NCBI GenBank assembly: GCA_052143535.1
Contig: JBKQSS010000005.1
Span: 1 to 64,000, forward strand
DNA length: 64,000 nucleotides
Direction: 5' to 3'
From: JADGRA01 sp052143535
GTDB lineage: Bacteria > Myxococcota > Myxococcia > Myxococcales > Myxococcaceae
The first letter of the stretch is position 1, and each line of letters opens with the position of its first letter. The notes below the pieces were generated by a model. The model ran no database searches and had not been told where the DNA came from. It saw only the letters and a list, made by a program, of their open reading frames with translations. The position numbers and the translations under genes were made by a program. Below, piece by piece: positions 35,394 through 49,690 of this stretch.

Positions 35394-36230
35394 GGACCGG
35401 GGCAGCAGCTCGAGCGAGAGGTCCATCGCCCGCGCGGAATGGGTGAGGGCTCCCAGAGAGACATAGTCCACGCCCAGGGCCGCCAGCTTGGGAAGCCGCT
35501 CTAGGGTGACACCTCCGGAGACCTCGACTTCCACACGCCCGCGAATGCGCCGGACGGCCTCGGCTACCGCCGCGTCCTCCATGTTGTCCAATAGCACCAC
35601 GTCGGCACCACCGGACACAGCGTCCTCCAGCTGGGCGAGCGACGTCACCTCAATTTCCACCTTCACCAGCCGCGGTGCGCTGGCACGGGCTTGCCGGAGC
35701 GCCTGCAGCACGTTGCCGCCCATCGCCACCAGGTGGTTGTCCTTGATGAGGACGCCGTCGAAGAGTCCAAAGCGGTGATTGGATGCGCCGCCAGCCCGCA
35801 CCGCGAGCTTGCTGAGCGCCCTCATGCCGGGCGCCGTCTTTCGGGTGTCCAGCACCCGGCACTTGGTTCCCCGCACCGCGTCGGCTGCCTGCGCCGCCAA
35901 AGTGGCGATGCCGCACAAACGCTGAACAAGGTTGAGGGCGGTGCGCTCGCCGACAAGCAGCGCGCGGAGGGAGGCTGAGATGGTCGCCACCACGGTGCCC
36001 GCCTCCACCCTCGCGCCGTCCTCGAAATGGAAGGCCACGGTGGCCGCCATCTCGAGGCGCTGGAAGACGCGCGCGAAGGCTTCGGCGCCGGCAAACACCA
36101 AGCGCTCTTTGGCCACCAGCTCGGCGCCGCCCCGCGCGGACGCGGGGACGAGGGCCGATGTGGTGACATCCCCCGCCGGGCCGAGGTCCTCGTCCAGTGC
36201 GAGGTCAATCAGCCGGTCGAGGGCGTCCAT
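35388..36230 (-). CDS. nadC: Nicotinate-nucleotide pyrophosphorylase (carboxylating)
   Basis: 280 residues, family length. Quinolinate phosphoribosyltransferase: DEDLGPAGDVTTSALV, LNLVQRLCGIATLA, LDTRKTAPGMRALSK, NHRFGLFDGVLIKDNHL, and the C-terminal VEVSGGVTLERLPKLAALGVDYVSLGALTHS barrel strands, here VEVSGGVTLE and DYVSLGALTHS. Makes nicotinic acid mononucleotide from quinolinate and PRPP in NAD synthesis. 30 bases after valS on the same strand. Confidence 0.95.
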   Translation of the reverse strand: MDALDRLIDLALDEDLGPAGDVTTSALVPASARGGAELVAKERLVFAGAEAFARVFQRLEMAATVAFHFEDGARVEAGTVVATISASLRALLVGERTALNLVQRLCGIATLAAQAADAVRGTKCRVLDTRKTAPGMRALSKLAVRAGGASNHRFGLFDGVLIKDNHLVAMGGNVLQALRQARASAPRLVKVEIEVTSLAQLEDAVSGGADVVLLDNMEDAAVAEAVRRIRGRVEVEVSGGVTLERLPKLAALGVDYVSLGALTHSARAMDLSLELLPRSR

Positions 36231-36260
36231 GGTGAAGCTGCCCCACTCGGGGTGAGGACG

Positions 36261-39343
<3,083 letters not shown>

Positions 39344-39347
<4 letters not shown>

Positions 39348-40540
39348 GCCTTGGCCTCCCGCTCCCGCATGGTGCGTTCCACGTACTCCTTGATGATGGT
39401 TTCCGCCAGCTGCGGCACCACTTCCCAGGCGATTCGCTCGATGACTTCCTGAGATGCATTCTTGAGGGCCGCGCGAAGCGCCGCCTCGCCCCCATCGGCC
39501 GACGCCGGGGGCGCGAGCGGGGTGGGTGCGTCCAACAGGCCGACGTCGAGGGTCATCTCCTCCACGCTCTCAGAGATGCCTTGGGGAGCGGGGGCCGGCA
39601 CCCCCGGCGTCGTCCCCAGGGTGAAGGACTCGCGCGCGCGCGGCTGTAGCGTCGGCAGCGGCGCCGGGGCGCGCGGCGCCCCGGCCGGAGCGAAGGGCTG
39701 CCCAGGCGGACGCACCAGCGCTGGATTGGTCTGCGTGGGCAGCGACGCGCCGGGCGGCCGCGGCAGCCCGGGGCTGGTCAAAGGCGGTAGGCCCGGGCGG
39801 GGCGAGGCTGGCACGTACGGCGCTGACGGAGGCCGGGCCACCCCAGGGGTGCTTTGAGTGACGGCGGCGCCCGGAGGCCGGGGCGCTGCTGGCGCTCCCG
39901 AACCGGGAAAGGCAGTAGGTCGCGGGACAGTCGGTCCGCTGCTGAGGGGCGTCGGCGCGCCCGGAGGCCGGGGGACACCGGCCGGTCCCGGCATCGGCTG
40001 GGGGACACCACTCGGGGGCCGCTGGACCCCGGCTGCGGGGGTGAAGCCGCTTCCCGCCAGCGGCGGCCGTGCAGGCATGCCTGCCATCGGGGCTCTCGGT
40101 CGGGGTGCGAAGGGGGCTTGGTCGGCGGTGGGCGGCGGCACGTAGGCGCGCGCCGGGGGCGGGATGCCCGCGGGCAGTCCAACCAGCGCGCGCACCTTGT
40201 CAATTAACGCCTGGCTTTCGAAGGGCTTGACGATGAAGTCATCGGCCCGCACCGCGCGGGCCCGGGCTTCGTCGAAGGGCTCGAAGTTGCCGGCCAGCAA
40301 CAGCACGCGGATGGACGCCGTGGCCGGGTCAGCCTTGAGCGCCTCACATACCTCGTAGCCGCTTTTTCCCGGCATGAGGACGTCGGCCAGCACGCAGTCC
40401 GGCTTGAGCTCGCGGGCCCGGGAAATGGCGTCCATGCCGTTGTCCACGAAGGTGATGGACACGTCCTCCACGGCGAAGACCATCCCGATGACTTTGCGAA
40501 TGGTGAGCGAGTCGTCGGCTACCAGCAGCTGCTTCGGCAT
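39344..40540 (-). CDS. Receiver-domain response regulator with Pro-rich linker
   Basis: 398 residues. Receiver domain (1-120): acidic pocket ADDS, phosphoacceptor Asp in CVLADVLMPGKSGYEV, conserved LLLAG at the Thr position (Ala instead) and Lys in FIVKPF. Residues about 130-330 are a low-complexity Pro/Ala/Gly-rich linker. The last 60 residues form a charged helix (EVIERIAWEVVPQLAETIIKEYVERTM) similar to a small helical module seen in other myxobacterial receivers. No DNA-binding domain, so it likely acts through protein contacts, for example in motility or polarity. Overlaps valS at its 3' end. Confidence 0.85.
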
Positions 40541-40706
40541 GGGGCAGGGCCTCGGAGGAAAGCCTCAGGAATCCTTCAGCAAATCCCGGTCATTGGAAGG
40601 GCGCGAGACAACACCTGTCAAGTTTGCAACGACCCCAAGTGGGCTGGTGTGCGGCTATCCGCGCCGAGGGATGAACGGATAGCATTTTTCGCTGATTCCT
40701 CCACCC

Positions 40707-42071
40707 ATGGCGCGCGTTCTCCTGGTCGATGACGAGAAGGTGGCCCGGGCAGTCTACGGCGACTACCTCGCCGACGCCGGCCACGAGGTGCATGCCGTGA
40801 GCGGCGTCACCGAGGCACGCGCCGCGCTGGCGCTCCATCCTTTTGACATTGTGGTGACCGACCTCATCCTCCCCCAGGGAGACGGGATGGAGGTCCTTCG
40901 CCATACCAAGGAGCGCTACCCGGACGTGGAGGTGGTGCTGATTACGGCCCTGGACAAGGTGGGCCCCGCGGTGCGGGCCATCAAGAGCGGCGCGGCCGAG
41001 TACCTGGTGAAGCCAGTCCGCCCCGAGGCACTGCGCCATGCCGTGTCGCGGGCACTCACCACGCGGCACTTGCTACAGGAGAACGCGGCGCTCCGACGCC
41101 ACGTGGCCCTGGTCGAGGCCGGGCAGCGACTGCTCACCGTGCTCGACCGCGGACGCCTCGGCTCGGCGGCCGCGGGAGCTTTCGTCCAACTGTGCCAGGT
41201 CAGCGCCGCCTTGGTATGGACGCGCGGACCCAATGGCGAGCTCCGCCACGAGGCCGCCGATGGCGTCCCGGGCCAATTCCTCGCTCCCCTTCAGGCCGCC
41301 TGCGAAACCCACCTGCGCGCGCACCCCTCGCGCGCTTTCGAGCTCACCGCCCTCCCCCACTTCGCCCAAGGCGTCGCGGTGCCGGCGCTCGACCCCTCGG
41401 CTGGGCTGCGGGGCTGGGCCGTACTGCTTCTGGAGGGGGCCGAGCCGGCAGGAATGCGGGACACCGCCAGCTACCTGGCTCAGCACCTGGCGCTGGCGCT
41501 GCACCACGCGGACCGCATTGAGCAAGCGGAGGACCTCGTCTACTTGGACGACCTCACCCGGCTCTACAACGCCCGCTACCTCGACGAGGCGCTGGAGCGC
41601 GAGTTCGCAGGAGCCGATGGCCACCAGCCATTCAGCATCCTCTTCCTCGACTTGGACTACTTCAAGACGGTCAATGACACCCACGGTCACCTGGTGGGCA
41701 GCAAGCTCCTGATCGAGGCGGCCCGGGTGGTGAAGTCCTGTACCCGCGACCAGGACGTCGTGGCCCGCTGGGGCGGGGATGAGTACGTCATTCTTTTGCG
41801 CGAGACTGACTCCGGCGGCGCACTGAAGGTGGCCGAGCGCATCCGCCGGGCCGTCGAGTCCCATCACTTCCTGGCGCGCGAGGGCTACGGCTTGAGCCTC
41901 ACCACCTGCGTCGGCGTGGCCAGCTACCCGGAGCACGCGACGGACAAGCGCACGCTCGTGGACCAGGCCGACCGCGCCATGTACCGGGGCAAGAAGAGCT
42001 CGCGCAACGTGGTGTACCTCGCGAGCCCCAACCACACCGCGGTGCCCGCGGCTCGCAGCGGCGCCGCCTGA
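40707..42071 (+). CDS. Response regulator diguanylate cyclase (receiver-GAF-GGDEF)
   Basis: 454 residues. Receiver (1-120): VDDE, Asp in IVVTDLILPQGDGMEV, Lys in LVKPVRPE. A middle region of about 150-280 looks like a GAF sensor. C-terminal GGDEF domain (about 285-445): DDLTRLYNARYLDEAL, DLDYFKTVNDTHGHLVG, active loop WGGDEYVILL (GGDEY, a tolerated variant), VGVASYPEHA and DQADRAMYRGK. Should make cyclic di-GMP when phosphorylated. No RxxD inhibitory site just upstream of GGDEY is evident (DQDVVARW). Divergent from the receiver gene, with 166 bases between. Confidence 0.9.
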   Translation: MARVLLVDDEKVARAVYGDYLADAGHEVHAVSGVTEARAALALHPFDIVVTDLILPQGDGMEVLRHTKERYPDVEVVLITALDKVGPAVRAIKSGAAEYLVKPVRPEALRHAVSRALTTRHLLQENAALRRHVALVEAGQRLLTVLDRGRLGSAAAGAFVQLCQVSAALVWTRGPNGELRHEAADGVPGQFLAPLQAACETHLRAHPSRAFELTALPHFAQGVAVPALDPSAGLRGWAVLLLEGAEPAGMRDTASYLAQHLALALHHADRIEQAEDLVYLDDLTRLYNARYLDEALEREFAGADGHQPFSILFLDLDYFKTVNDTHGHLVGSKLLIEAARVVKSCTRDQDVVARWGGDEYVILLRETDSGGALKVAERIRRAVESHHFLAREGYGLSLTTCVGVASYPEHATDKRTLVDQADRAMYRGKKSSRNVVYLASPNHTAVPAARSGAA

Positions 42072-42193
42072 GCTATTGACGGCTCGTCTCGTGGACAGCA
42101 GCTGAGCGACGGCCCCAACGGACAGAGAGCACCGGCGCCCATCCTCGGGGGGGAGTGGCTGGCCCCGCGTGAGGAGGTGGGGCCACCGCCCGT

Positions 42194-42217
42194 GCAGCCC
42201 TGATGCTTCAGGGCTGC
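42194..42217. terminator. Perfect hairpin between convergent diguanylate cyclase and groEL
   Basis: GCAGCCCTGA-TGCT-TCAGGGCTGC: 10-base perfect stem, 4-base loop, placed between two converging genes (stops at 42071 and 42244). Followed on the plus strand by CCTTTGCC. Likely a bidirectional terminator. Confidence 0.7.
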
Positions 42218-42243
42218 CCTTTGCCTCGGCCTGCGCGCGGTCT

Positions 42244-43896
<1,653 letters not shown>

Positions 43897-43941
43897 GGCT
43901 TAAGCCTCCTGAATTGCTGAGAATTCTACGGGTCGGGCCGA

Positions 43942-43968
43942 TTGGCACTCGACACTTCTGGGTGCCAA
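43942..43968. promoter_or_regulatory. CIRCE-like HrcA operator upstream of groEL
   Basis: TTGGCACTC (43942-43950), nine bases, GGGTGCCAA (43960-43968). The arms are complementary at 8 of 9 positions and match the CIRCE consensus TTAGCACTC-N9-GAGTGCTAA in all but one base (left arm) and two bases (right arm), with exact spacing. Lies 46 bases before the groEL start. HrcA repressor should bind here; hrcA itself is not in the window. Confidence 0.8.
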
Positions 43969-43994
43969 CGTAGATATCTCCCAGCAGTTGTCAA
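43967..43994 (-). promoter_or_regulatory. Sigma-70-type promoter of groEL
   Basis: On the minus strand TTGACA (43994-43989), 16 bases, TACGTT (43972-43967). The -35 is perfect and the -10 fair. The -10 overlaps the first CIRCE arm, so repressor binding would block it. Confidence 0.6.
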
Positions 43995-44263
43995 CCCCGA
44001 ATCGCCGCGGCGACTCTCCTCGCCGAGTGCCGGGGCGCCCGCGGCCCACAAGTCTCGCCCTCTGACGGACGCCCGTGCCCGTCCTTTGGGACCCGCCCCG
44101 GTGCCCCTTCTGCGTCGCGGGTGATGCAGACTGCCCTGGACCCGAGGTGTTCTCGCGCTTGAATGCCGCGTGCTGCGCGGCGACATTCGTTGACGCCCCG
44201 AAACCTCGGCACCGAGGACGACGGTCCGATGCGCAAATGTCGCAGAGAGCGCCTCAGCATCCA
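43995..44263. other. Intergenic region upstream of groEL promoter
   Basis: No gene recognised on either strand. Separates the divergent groEL promoter from the multicopper oxidase remnant. Confidence 0.35.
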
Positions 44264-44790
44264 CGACGCCGCAACACCTTCTTCAAGCTGCCAACCACGC
44301 TGCGCCGCATCGAGAGGATTCCCCGGTCCGCCGCCGTCAGAACGCGAACACTGACGCTCGACGAGTACATGGAGCCGAAGACCAGGGCCATGGTGATGCT
44401 GCTCTCAACGGCACTTACTGGCGGCAGCCAGTGACTGAGAAGCCCGTCCTCGGCACCGTGGAAATTTGGGAATTCATCAACACCACCGAGGACACCCACC
44501 CCATCCACCTGCACCTGGTGCGCTTTCAGCTGCTCGAAAGGCAGCATTTCGACTGTGCCAGCTACAACAGTCACAACGGCTTCAACACCATCGGGAGCCC
44601 GCTGCACCCGGGCCGAATGAGATGGGCTGGAAAGACACCCTCCAGACACACCCCCGGATGATGACGCGCATCATCGTTCCGTTTCAGGGCTACCCTGGGC
44701 GCTGCGTCTGGCACTGCCACGTGCTGGAGCACGCCGCCAACGAGATGATGCACCCCTGCGAGGTGGTGATGGCGCCCCAACGGGCGAGCA
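44264..44790 (+). pseudogene. C-terminal remnant of a multicopper oxidase with two frameshifts
   Basis: Three frames joined give a continuous multicopper oxidase tail: RTRTLTLDEYMEP, then (shift near 44405, two extra bases) NGTYWRQPVTEKPVLGTVEIW and the copper site HPIHLHLVRFQLL, then (shift near 44612) NEMGWKDTLQTHPRMMTRIIVPF and the T1/T3 copper signature CVWHCHVLEH ending MMHPCEVV. These match CotA/bilirubin-oxidase-like laccases. The first two thirds are absent. Decayed gene, not functional as is. Confidence 0.8.
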
Positions 44791-44859
44791 GTCGCTACGC
44801 GAGCTGCGCTGTCCTCGGGCCTGTGGTAACGCGAGACGTTTCCTGCGCGTCCACTCTGC

Positions 44860-46872
44860 ATGCCCACGCCCTCGCTTTCCTCGCTGGCGTCTGGCTCGCG
44901 GCCCATTGGCGTCGCGGGCCCGGTCTGCCAGGACTACGCGCGCGCCTCCCGCCTTGAATGGCTGGAAACAAACGCGACCGGCGCATTCGCCATGGGGAGC
45001 GTCGCCGGGGCGAATACCCGGAGGTACCATGGGCTGCTGGTCGCCGCAGTCCGGCCGCCCACCGAGCGCGTCGTCACCCTCTCGCGTCTCGAGGAGACGG
45101 TTGTGGAGCCAGGCGGAGAGACCCCGCTGTCCACCAACCAGTACCCGGGGACGCTGTACCCGAGCGGCTTCCGGCTGCTGCAGTCCTTCCGACTCGACCC
45201 TTGCCCGAGATGGACTTTTCAAGTCGGCAACACCCGCCTGGAGAGGCGCTTCTTCCTGGTCCGGGGAAGACAGATGGTGGTGGTGCTGTATAGAAGCGAC
45301 CGCGCAGTGCGCCTCAGAGTGGAGCCGCTCCTCGCCTTCCGCGACTTCCACAGCCTCACCCATCGCAACAGCGCACTGAATCCCGCCGCCCAAGAGGAGA
45401 CAGCAGGCGCGGTGCGCCGCCTCACCCTGAGGCCCTACGCGAGCCTCCCGCCCCTCTTCCTCCACCATTCAGGTGAGGCCTTCCAAGCCGGGCCCAGCTG
45501 GCACGACAACCTCGAGTACCTGGAAGAGTTGGACCGAGGCCTCGACTTCCGCGAGGACCTCTTCCTCCCGGGAAGCTTCCTCCTCGACGTCAGGCCACAG
45601 CGGCCGGCCTGGGTGGTGGCCACGCTGGATGGGGCCGCGCGGCTGGACGACGAGGGCGTCCTTCAGCTTGAAGCATCGATGGTCGACGAGCGGCGGCAAC
45701 CCGGGCCGCCGGAAGTCGGGCGCCTCGCGGCGGCGGCAGACCAGTTTCTCGTCCGTCGCTCCGACGGCTCGCCCACCATCATCGCCGGCTACCCGTGGTT
45801 CACGGACTGGGGACGGGACACCATGATTGCGCTACCGGGCCTGCTGCTTGCCCGGGGAAAGCTGGCCGAAGCGCGCGCCGTTCTGGAAGGCTTCTTGCGC
45901 TACCTCGACGGCGGCCTGGTCCCCAACCGCTTCCCGGACCACCAAGGCCCGGCGGAGTACAACACCGTCGACGCCACGCTGTGGATGTTTCAGGCTGTGC
46001 GCGCCTACCTTTTGGCCGGCTCTGACAGCGGCTTCTTGCCCCAAGTCTTCTACCCGGCCGCGCTCTCCATTCTCGAAGCCCACCTGCGCGGCACCCACTA
46101 TGGAATTCACGTCGACGCCGACGATGGCCTCCTCGTCGCCGGCGGCCCGGGCACCAACCTGACCTGGATGGATGCGCGGGTGAATGGCCAGCCCGTGACA
46201 CCGAGGCACGGCAAGCCGGTGGAGGTGGAGGCCCTCTGGTACAACGCTCTGCGGCTGTTGGAAGGCTGGGCCAGCGACTTGGGAGATGGCTCCACCGCTG
46301 CGAAGTGCAGGGAATTGGCCAACCGCGCGGCCGCCTCCTTCGAAGCGCGCTTCTGGAATCCAGCCAAAGAATGCCTCTTCGACGTCCTCCTCCCCAGCGG
46401 GCCGGATGACCGGGTTCGCCCCAACCAGCTTTTGGCCCTGAGCCTTCCCTTCCCGCTGCTTCAGCCCGAGCAGCGTCGCGCTGTACTCCGCCAGGTAGAG
46501 TCTCAGCTCCTCACGCCAGTGGGAGTGCGCACGCTGGCGCGCGGCGAACCGGGGTACCAGCCACACTACGCCGGCGGGCCGGCTCAGCGCGACGCCGCCT
46601 ACCACCAGGGCCTGGTGTGGCCGTGGCTATTGGGCCCTTTCGTGGACGGCTACCTGGCTGTCCACGGCGACACGCCCCACACGCGCCAGCATTGCCGCGG
46701 CTTGCTGCAGGGGCTTGAGCTGCACCTTTTGGAGCAGGGATGCCTCGGCTCGGTGTCCGAATGTTTCGAGCCCGAGGCGCCCTTTCGCCCGGTGGGCGCC
46801 CCGGCCCAGGCCTGGAGCGTGGCGGAGCTATTGCGTGTCCAAGTCCGGGTGCAGCCCGAGCAAGCACGGTGA
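44860..46872 (+). CDS. Glycogen debranching enzyme (amylo-alpha-1,6-glucosidase family)
   Basis: 670 residues from ATG 44860. N-terminal beta domain (EWLETNATGAFAMGSVAGANTRRYHGLLVAA, marked by NATGAFAMGS and RRYHGLL), then an (alpha/alpha)6 barrel with the conserved YPWFTDWGRDTMIALPGLL, PNRFPDHQGPAEYNTVDATLWM, TWMDARVNGQPVTPRHGKPVEVEALWYNAL and late HQGLVWPWLLGPFVDGYL regions. GDE_C family; probably cleaves alpha-1,6 branches of glycogen. No other glycogen genes beside it. No good ribosome site seen, so the start may differ by a few codons. Confidence 0.88.
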   Translation: MPTPSLSSLASGSRPIGVAGPVCQDYARASRLEWLETNATGAFAMGSVAGANTRRYHGLLVAAVRPPTERVVTLSRLEETVVEPGGETPLSTNQYPGTLYPSGFRLLQSFRLDPCPRWTFQVGNTRLERRFFLVRGRQMVVVLYRSDRAVRLRVEPLLAFRDFHSLTHRNSALNPAAQEETAGAVRRLTLRPYASLPPLFLHHSGEAFQAGPSWHDNLEYLEELDRGLDFREDLFLPGSFLLDVRPQRPAWVVATLDGAARLDDEGVLQLEASMVDERRQPGPPEVGRLAAAADQFLVRRSDGSPTIIAGYPWFTDWGRDTMIALPGLLLARGKLAEARAVLEGFLRYLDGGLVPNRFPDHQGPAEYNTVDATLWMFQAVRAYLLAGSDSGFLPQVFYPAALSILEAHLRGTHYGIHVDADDGLLVAGGPGTNLTWMDARVNGQPVTPRHGKPVEVEALWYNALRLLEGWASDLGDGSTAAKCRELANRAAASFEARFWNPAKECLFDVLLPSGPDDRVRPNQLLALSLPFPLLQPEQRRAVLRQVESQLLTPVGVRTLARGEPGYQPHYAGGPAQRDAAYHQGLVWPWLLGPFVDGYLAVHGDTPHTRQHCRGLLQGLELHLLEQGCLGSVSECFEPEAPFRPVGAPAQAWSVAELLRVQVRVQPEQAR

Positions 46873-46893
46873 GACGCCTCGGCGGGCGTCGCT
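46873..46893. terminator. Hairpin between convergent genes
   Basis: GACGCC-TCGGCG-GGCGTC (46873-46890) followed by GCTTT, between the debranching enzyme stop (46872) and the YceI-like gene stop (46894). Likely a shared terminator. Confidence 0.45.
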
Positions 46894-47556
46894 TTAGAGT
46901 CCGGCGTCGGCTTTGGCCGCGGGCGCCGCGAAGAGCGTGAGCTCCAGCTCGCCCTCTTCGGCGACCACCTTGGCCAAGGTCTGCACGCGGGCCAGCCACC
47001 CGTCGGTGAAGCGGGGTCCAATGCGGTAGGCCTCGCGCTGAAAGTGCTCGATGCGGGCACGGATGCGGAGCCGCCGGTCAGTGCCGAGCAGCACCAGCGT
47101 CCCGTTGACGCGTTCGGTGCCTCCGTCCTCTCGGGCACGACCGCACACACGGAAAGAGAGCTCGGCGGTGAATGGCTGTGGCACATCCGGCTGCAGCCCC
47201 GTGGGCAGCTGCACGGCGTCGAAGCGAGCGGCCAGTACGCAGCGTGCTGGGTCGGACTTCTTGTTGGTGGCCCACTGGCGAAAATGGCCCGTTTTCGTGT
47301 CATCCCCGTCGACTTTGAGCGAGGTGAGCGGGAGCGAGCAGCTTCCGGAAACCAGGCCGCTTTGAGGCTCCCAGGTTGCGTCACAGGCGACCGCCGAGGA
47401 GACCGCCGTGATGCGTTCCCCCAAGGGGGCGTCAAAAATGGCAGTCACCGTGTTTTTTCTGGCATTGCCGTCGACACTCAGGTGCTCGGCTGCGAGCCCG
47501 GGAAGGCCACCCAGGAAGAGAGAGACGAGGACGGCGCGAGGGGCGACGGCGGTCAT
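46894..47556 (-). CDS. YceI-like periplasmic protein
   Basis: 220 residues, with a signal peptide (APRAVLVSLFLGGLPGLA). Later text resembles YceI lipocalin-like proteins: SGSCSLPLTSLKVDGDDTKTGHFRQWATNKK fragments such as LPLTSLKVDGDDTKTGHF, and ELSFRVCGR with NGTLVLLG. Such proteins bind isoprenoid-type lipids in the periplasm. Four-base overlap with the upstream dehydrogenase gene (ATGA) suggests a link to quinone chemistry, which would suit an isoprenoid binder. Family call is tentative. Confidence 0.65.
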   Translation of the reverse strand: MTAVAPRAVLVSLFLGGLPGLAAEHLSVDGNARKNTVTAIFDAPLGERITAVSSAVACDATWEPQSGLVSGSCSLPLTSLKVDGDDTKTGHFRQWATNKKSDPARCVLAARFDAVQLPTGLQPDVPQPFTAELSFRVCGRAREDGGTERVNGTLVLLGTDRRLRIRARIEHFQREAYRIGPRFTDGWLARVQTLAKVVAEEGELELTLFAAPAAKADAGL

Positions 47557-49442
47557 GCGACCTCAGGCTTGTCCAGCCTCGGGCTCGGCGGCCCCGGCGG
47601 GGAATGAGAATGTTGGAGCTCCTTCGTCCGGAGGTCCTGGCGACTGGCCGACACCTGAGAGATGGAGCGTTCCACCAGGAGGTCCAGGGTCCAATCGAGC
47701 ACGACACGCACCTTGTTTCCGAAGCCCACCAGCTTGGTGAGGTAGAGCGTCCGCCAAATGAACCAGGCCAACAGGCCCGAGAGGCGCACCCCCAAGAGGT
47801 CGATGGCGGCAAAGTGCTCGCCCACCGAGACCAACGCTCCGTAGTTGAAATAACGGAAAGGGCGCGTCGGCTTTCCACGCAGGAGGCGCGCCACATTGTC
47901 TCCGGTGCGAGTCCCCTGCTGGAACGCCACCTGGCCGAGTGCGGGTAAGGGTTTGCCGTTGTCGAGGCACAGCGCCGCGTCCCCCAGGACGAAGACGTCC
48001 AGGTGGCCTTCCACCCGCAGGTCACGGCCCACCGGCACTCTTCCCGACGCGTGCTTGGGAAGCGCCACGGCTTGAAGCAAGCCCGCCGGCCGCACGCCGG
48101 CGCACCACACGCAGGTACGGGTGAAGAGCGTCTCGTCCTTGTCCAATTGAACGCTGAAGGGCCCGACGCCCAGCACCCGGCGGCCCGTCCGGAGGTCCAC
48201 CTCGAGGTGCTTCAGCCGCTCGGACGCACGGCTCACGACATCCGAATGCCAGCCGGGGAGGACGTGTGCACCGGACTGCACCAGCACGAGGTGGACGTCG
48301 TCCGGGTCAATTTCCGGGTAGCGGTTGAAGAGAACCAGCTCGACGAGGTCGCGGATTTCAGCGACCAACTCCACCCCGGTCGGGCCTCCCCCCACCACCA
48401 CGAAGCGCAACAGCTGCCGGCGGCGCTCAACCTGCTCTTCCTGGGCAGCCAACTCGAAGCAGTCGATAATTTGGTTTCGGACCGCCACGGCATCGCCCAA
48501 CTCGCGCATGAAGAAGGCGTGCTCAACCACGCCTGGGGTGCCAAACGTCTGGGTGTCGGAGCCCGGGGCGAGCACCAGCAAGTCGTAGGGCGTTTCGCGG
48601 TGGCAGACGCGCGTTTCCTCCGCGCTTCCATCCACGTCCGCGCGGCTCACCACCACCTTTCGCTCGAGGTCGACCAACTCCACCGTCTCCTTGCGGAAGA
48701 CAACATTGGTGGCCTCGAAAATGCGCCGGAAGGGGTACGTCACCTGCCGCGTCTCGATGGCCCCCGTCGCGACCGACGGTAGAAGCGGTGGGAAGAGGAA
48801 ATAGTTGCGCTGGTCGAGGACGATGACTTCCAGGCCGCGGTGGTAGCCCAAGACTGCATCCAGCCTCGAGGCGGCGTAGAGGCCGGCGAAGCCGCCCCCG
48901 ACAATCACGACGCGCTTTTTTCGGCTTCCGGGCGGCGGATGCCACCTTGCGTAGAACCACATATCGCGGACCGGGCGGCCCACCAGGTAGGCCAGCGCCA
49001 CGGCCTCCAGCGCCACCACCGAGCCAAGGAGGGCTCGCGCCAAGGGGGACGTGGCAAGAAGGAGCCACGCCAGCAAGTCGATGGCCGCAAGCACAGTGAG
49101 AGCGCCGGTCGCCGCCACGCGGACGCGGCGGGGGAGCGCCACCTGGCGAAAGAGGCGGGTCGCCACCACAGCCACCAGGGCGAGAGAGCCAAAGTGGAGG
49201 GCGAACAGCACCGGGTACCACAGTGGGCCATAGCCCTGGACGCGCACCAGCATCTGCCCCCACCCGAGGAAGCCGTCCAAGCTGAGGGTCCAGTTGGTGA
49301 GAAGAACGGAGAGGCCTACCGTCGCGAAAAACAACAGCGCGCCGGCGAGCAGCCCAAAGGTTGCGAGTACCTTGCGAAAGAGGTTGAGATTCTTCAGCCG
49401 GTGCGCGTCGGCATGGCGCCGCTTGTGAGAGACGTCAGTCAT
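47553..49442 (-). CDS. Type II NADH dehydrogenase-like flavoprotein with N-terminal membrane domain
   Basis: 629 residues. The first 165 contain three to four membrane helices (TVGLSVLLTNWTLSLDG; LHFGSLALVAVVATRLF; LTVLAAIDLLAWLLLA). Then an NDH-2-type enzyme: FAD site VVIVGGGFAGLYAASRLD, LVLAPGSDTQTFGTPG, NADH site FVVVGGGPTGVELVAEI, the FAD-binding VFVLGDAALCLDNG, and a C-terminal QGTRTGDNVARLL/NYGALVSVG. Transfers electrons from NADH to quinone without proton pumping. The fused N-terminal membrane domain is unusual, since most NDH-2s attach by a C-terminal helix. Confidence 0.88.
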   Translation of the reverse strand: MTDVSHKRRHADAHRLKNLNLFRKVLATFGLLAGALLFFATVGLSVLLTNWTLSLDGFLGWGQMLVRVQGYGPLWYPVLFALHFGSLALVAVVATRLFRQVALPRRVRVAATGALTVLAAIDLLAWLLLATSPLARALLGSVVALEAVALAYLVGRPVRDMWFYARWHPPPGSRKKRVVIVGGGFAGLYAASRLDAVLGYHRGLEVIVLDQRNYFLFPPLLPSVATGAIETRQVTYPFRRIFEATNVVFRKETVELVDLERKVVVSRADVDGSAEETRVCHRETPYDLLVLAPGSDTQTFGTPGVVEHAFFMRELGDAVAVRNQIIDCFELAAQEEQVERRRQLLRFVVVGGGPTGVELVAEIRDLVELVLFNRYPEIDPDDVHLVLVQSGAHVLPGWHSDVVSRASERLKHLEVDLRTGRRVLGVGPFSVQLDKDETLFTRTCVWCAGVRPAGLLQAVALPKHASGRVPVGRDLRVEGHLDVFVLGDAALCLDNGKPLPALGQVAFQQGTRTGDNVARLLRGKPTRPFRYFNYGALVSVGEHFAAIDLLGVRLSGLLAWFIWRTLYLTKLVGFGNKVRVVLDWTLDLLVERSISQVSASRQDLRTKELQHSHSPPGPPSPRLDKPEVA

Positions 49443-49690
49443 GTACGGGCCGTGAGCCTTTCGCGGCAGGCATTGCAGGCAGGGCGGCCCGAGCGCCGAC
49501 AGAGAAAGCGTGGAATGGAAAGGCCTGCCAGCACACTCCGCAGGTACGTCGCTGCAGGGGTGGGCGTTACTCGCGTCAGCCGAACACCAGTCTTACGATG
49601 GCGGTTTCGCCGCGCTGGACAATGGCGCGCAACGCCAGGCTCTGCGGCCGAAAACAACGACGGCTCGCGAGTTGGCGACGCCTCTCGAAG

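Noticed and set aside
43942..43968. Considered whether the inverted repeat before groEL is a plain terminator hairpin of an upstream gene
   Set aside because: Arms, 9-base spacer and position over the groEL promoter fit CIRCE much better, and no gene ends upstream.
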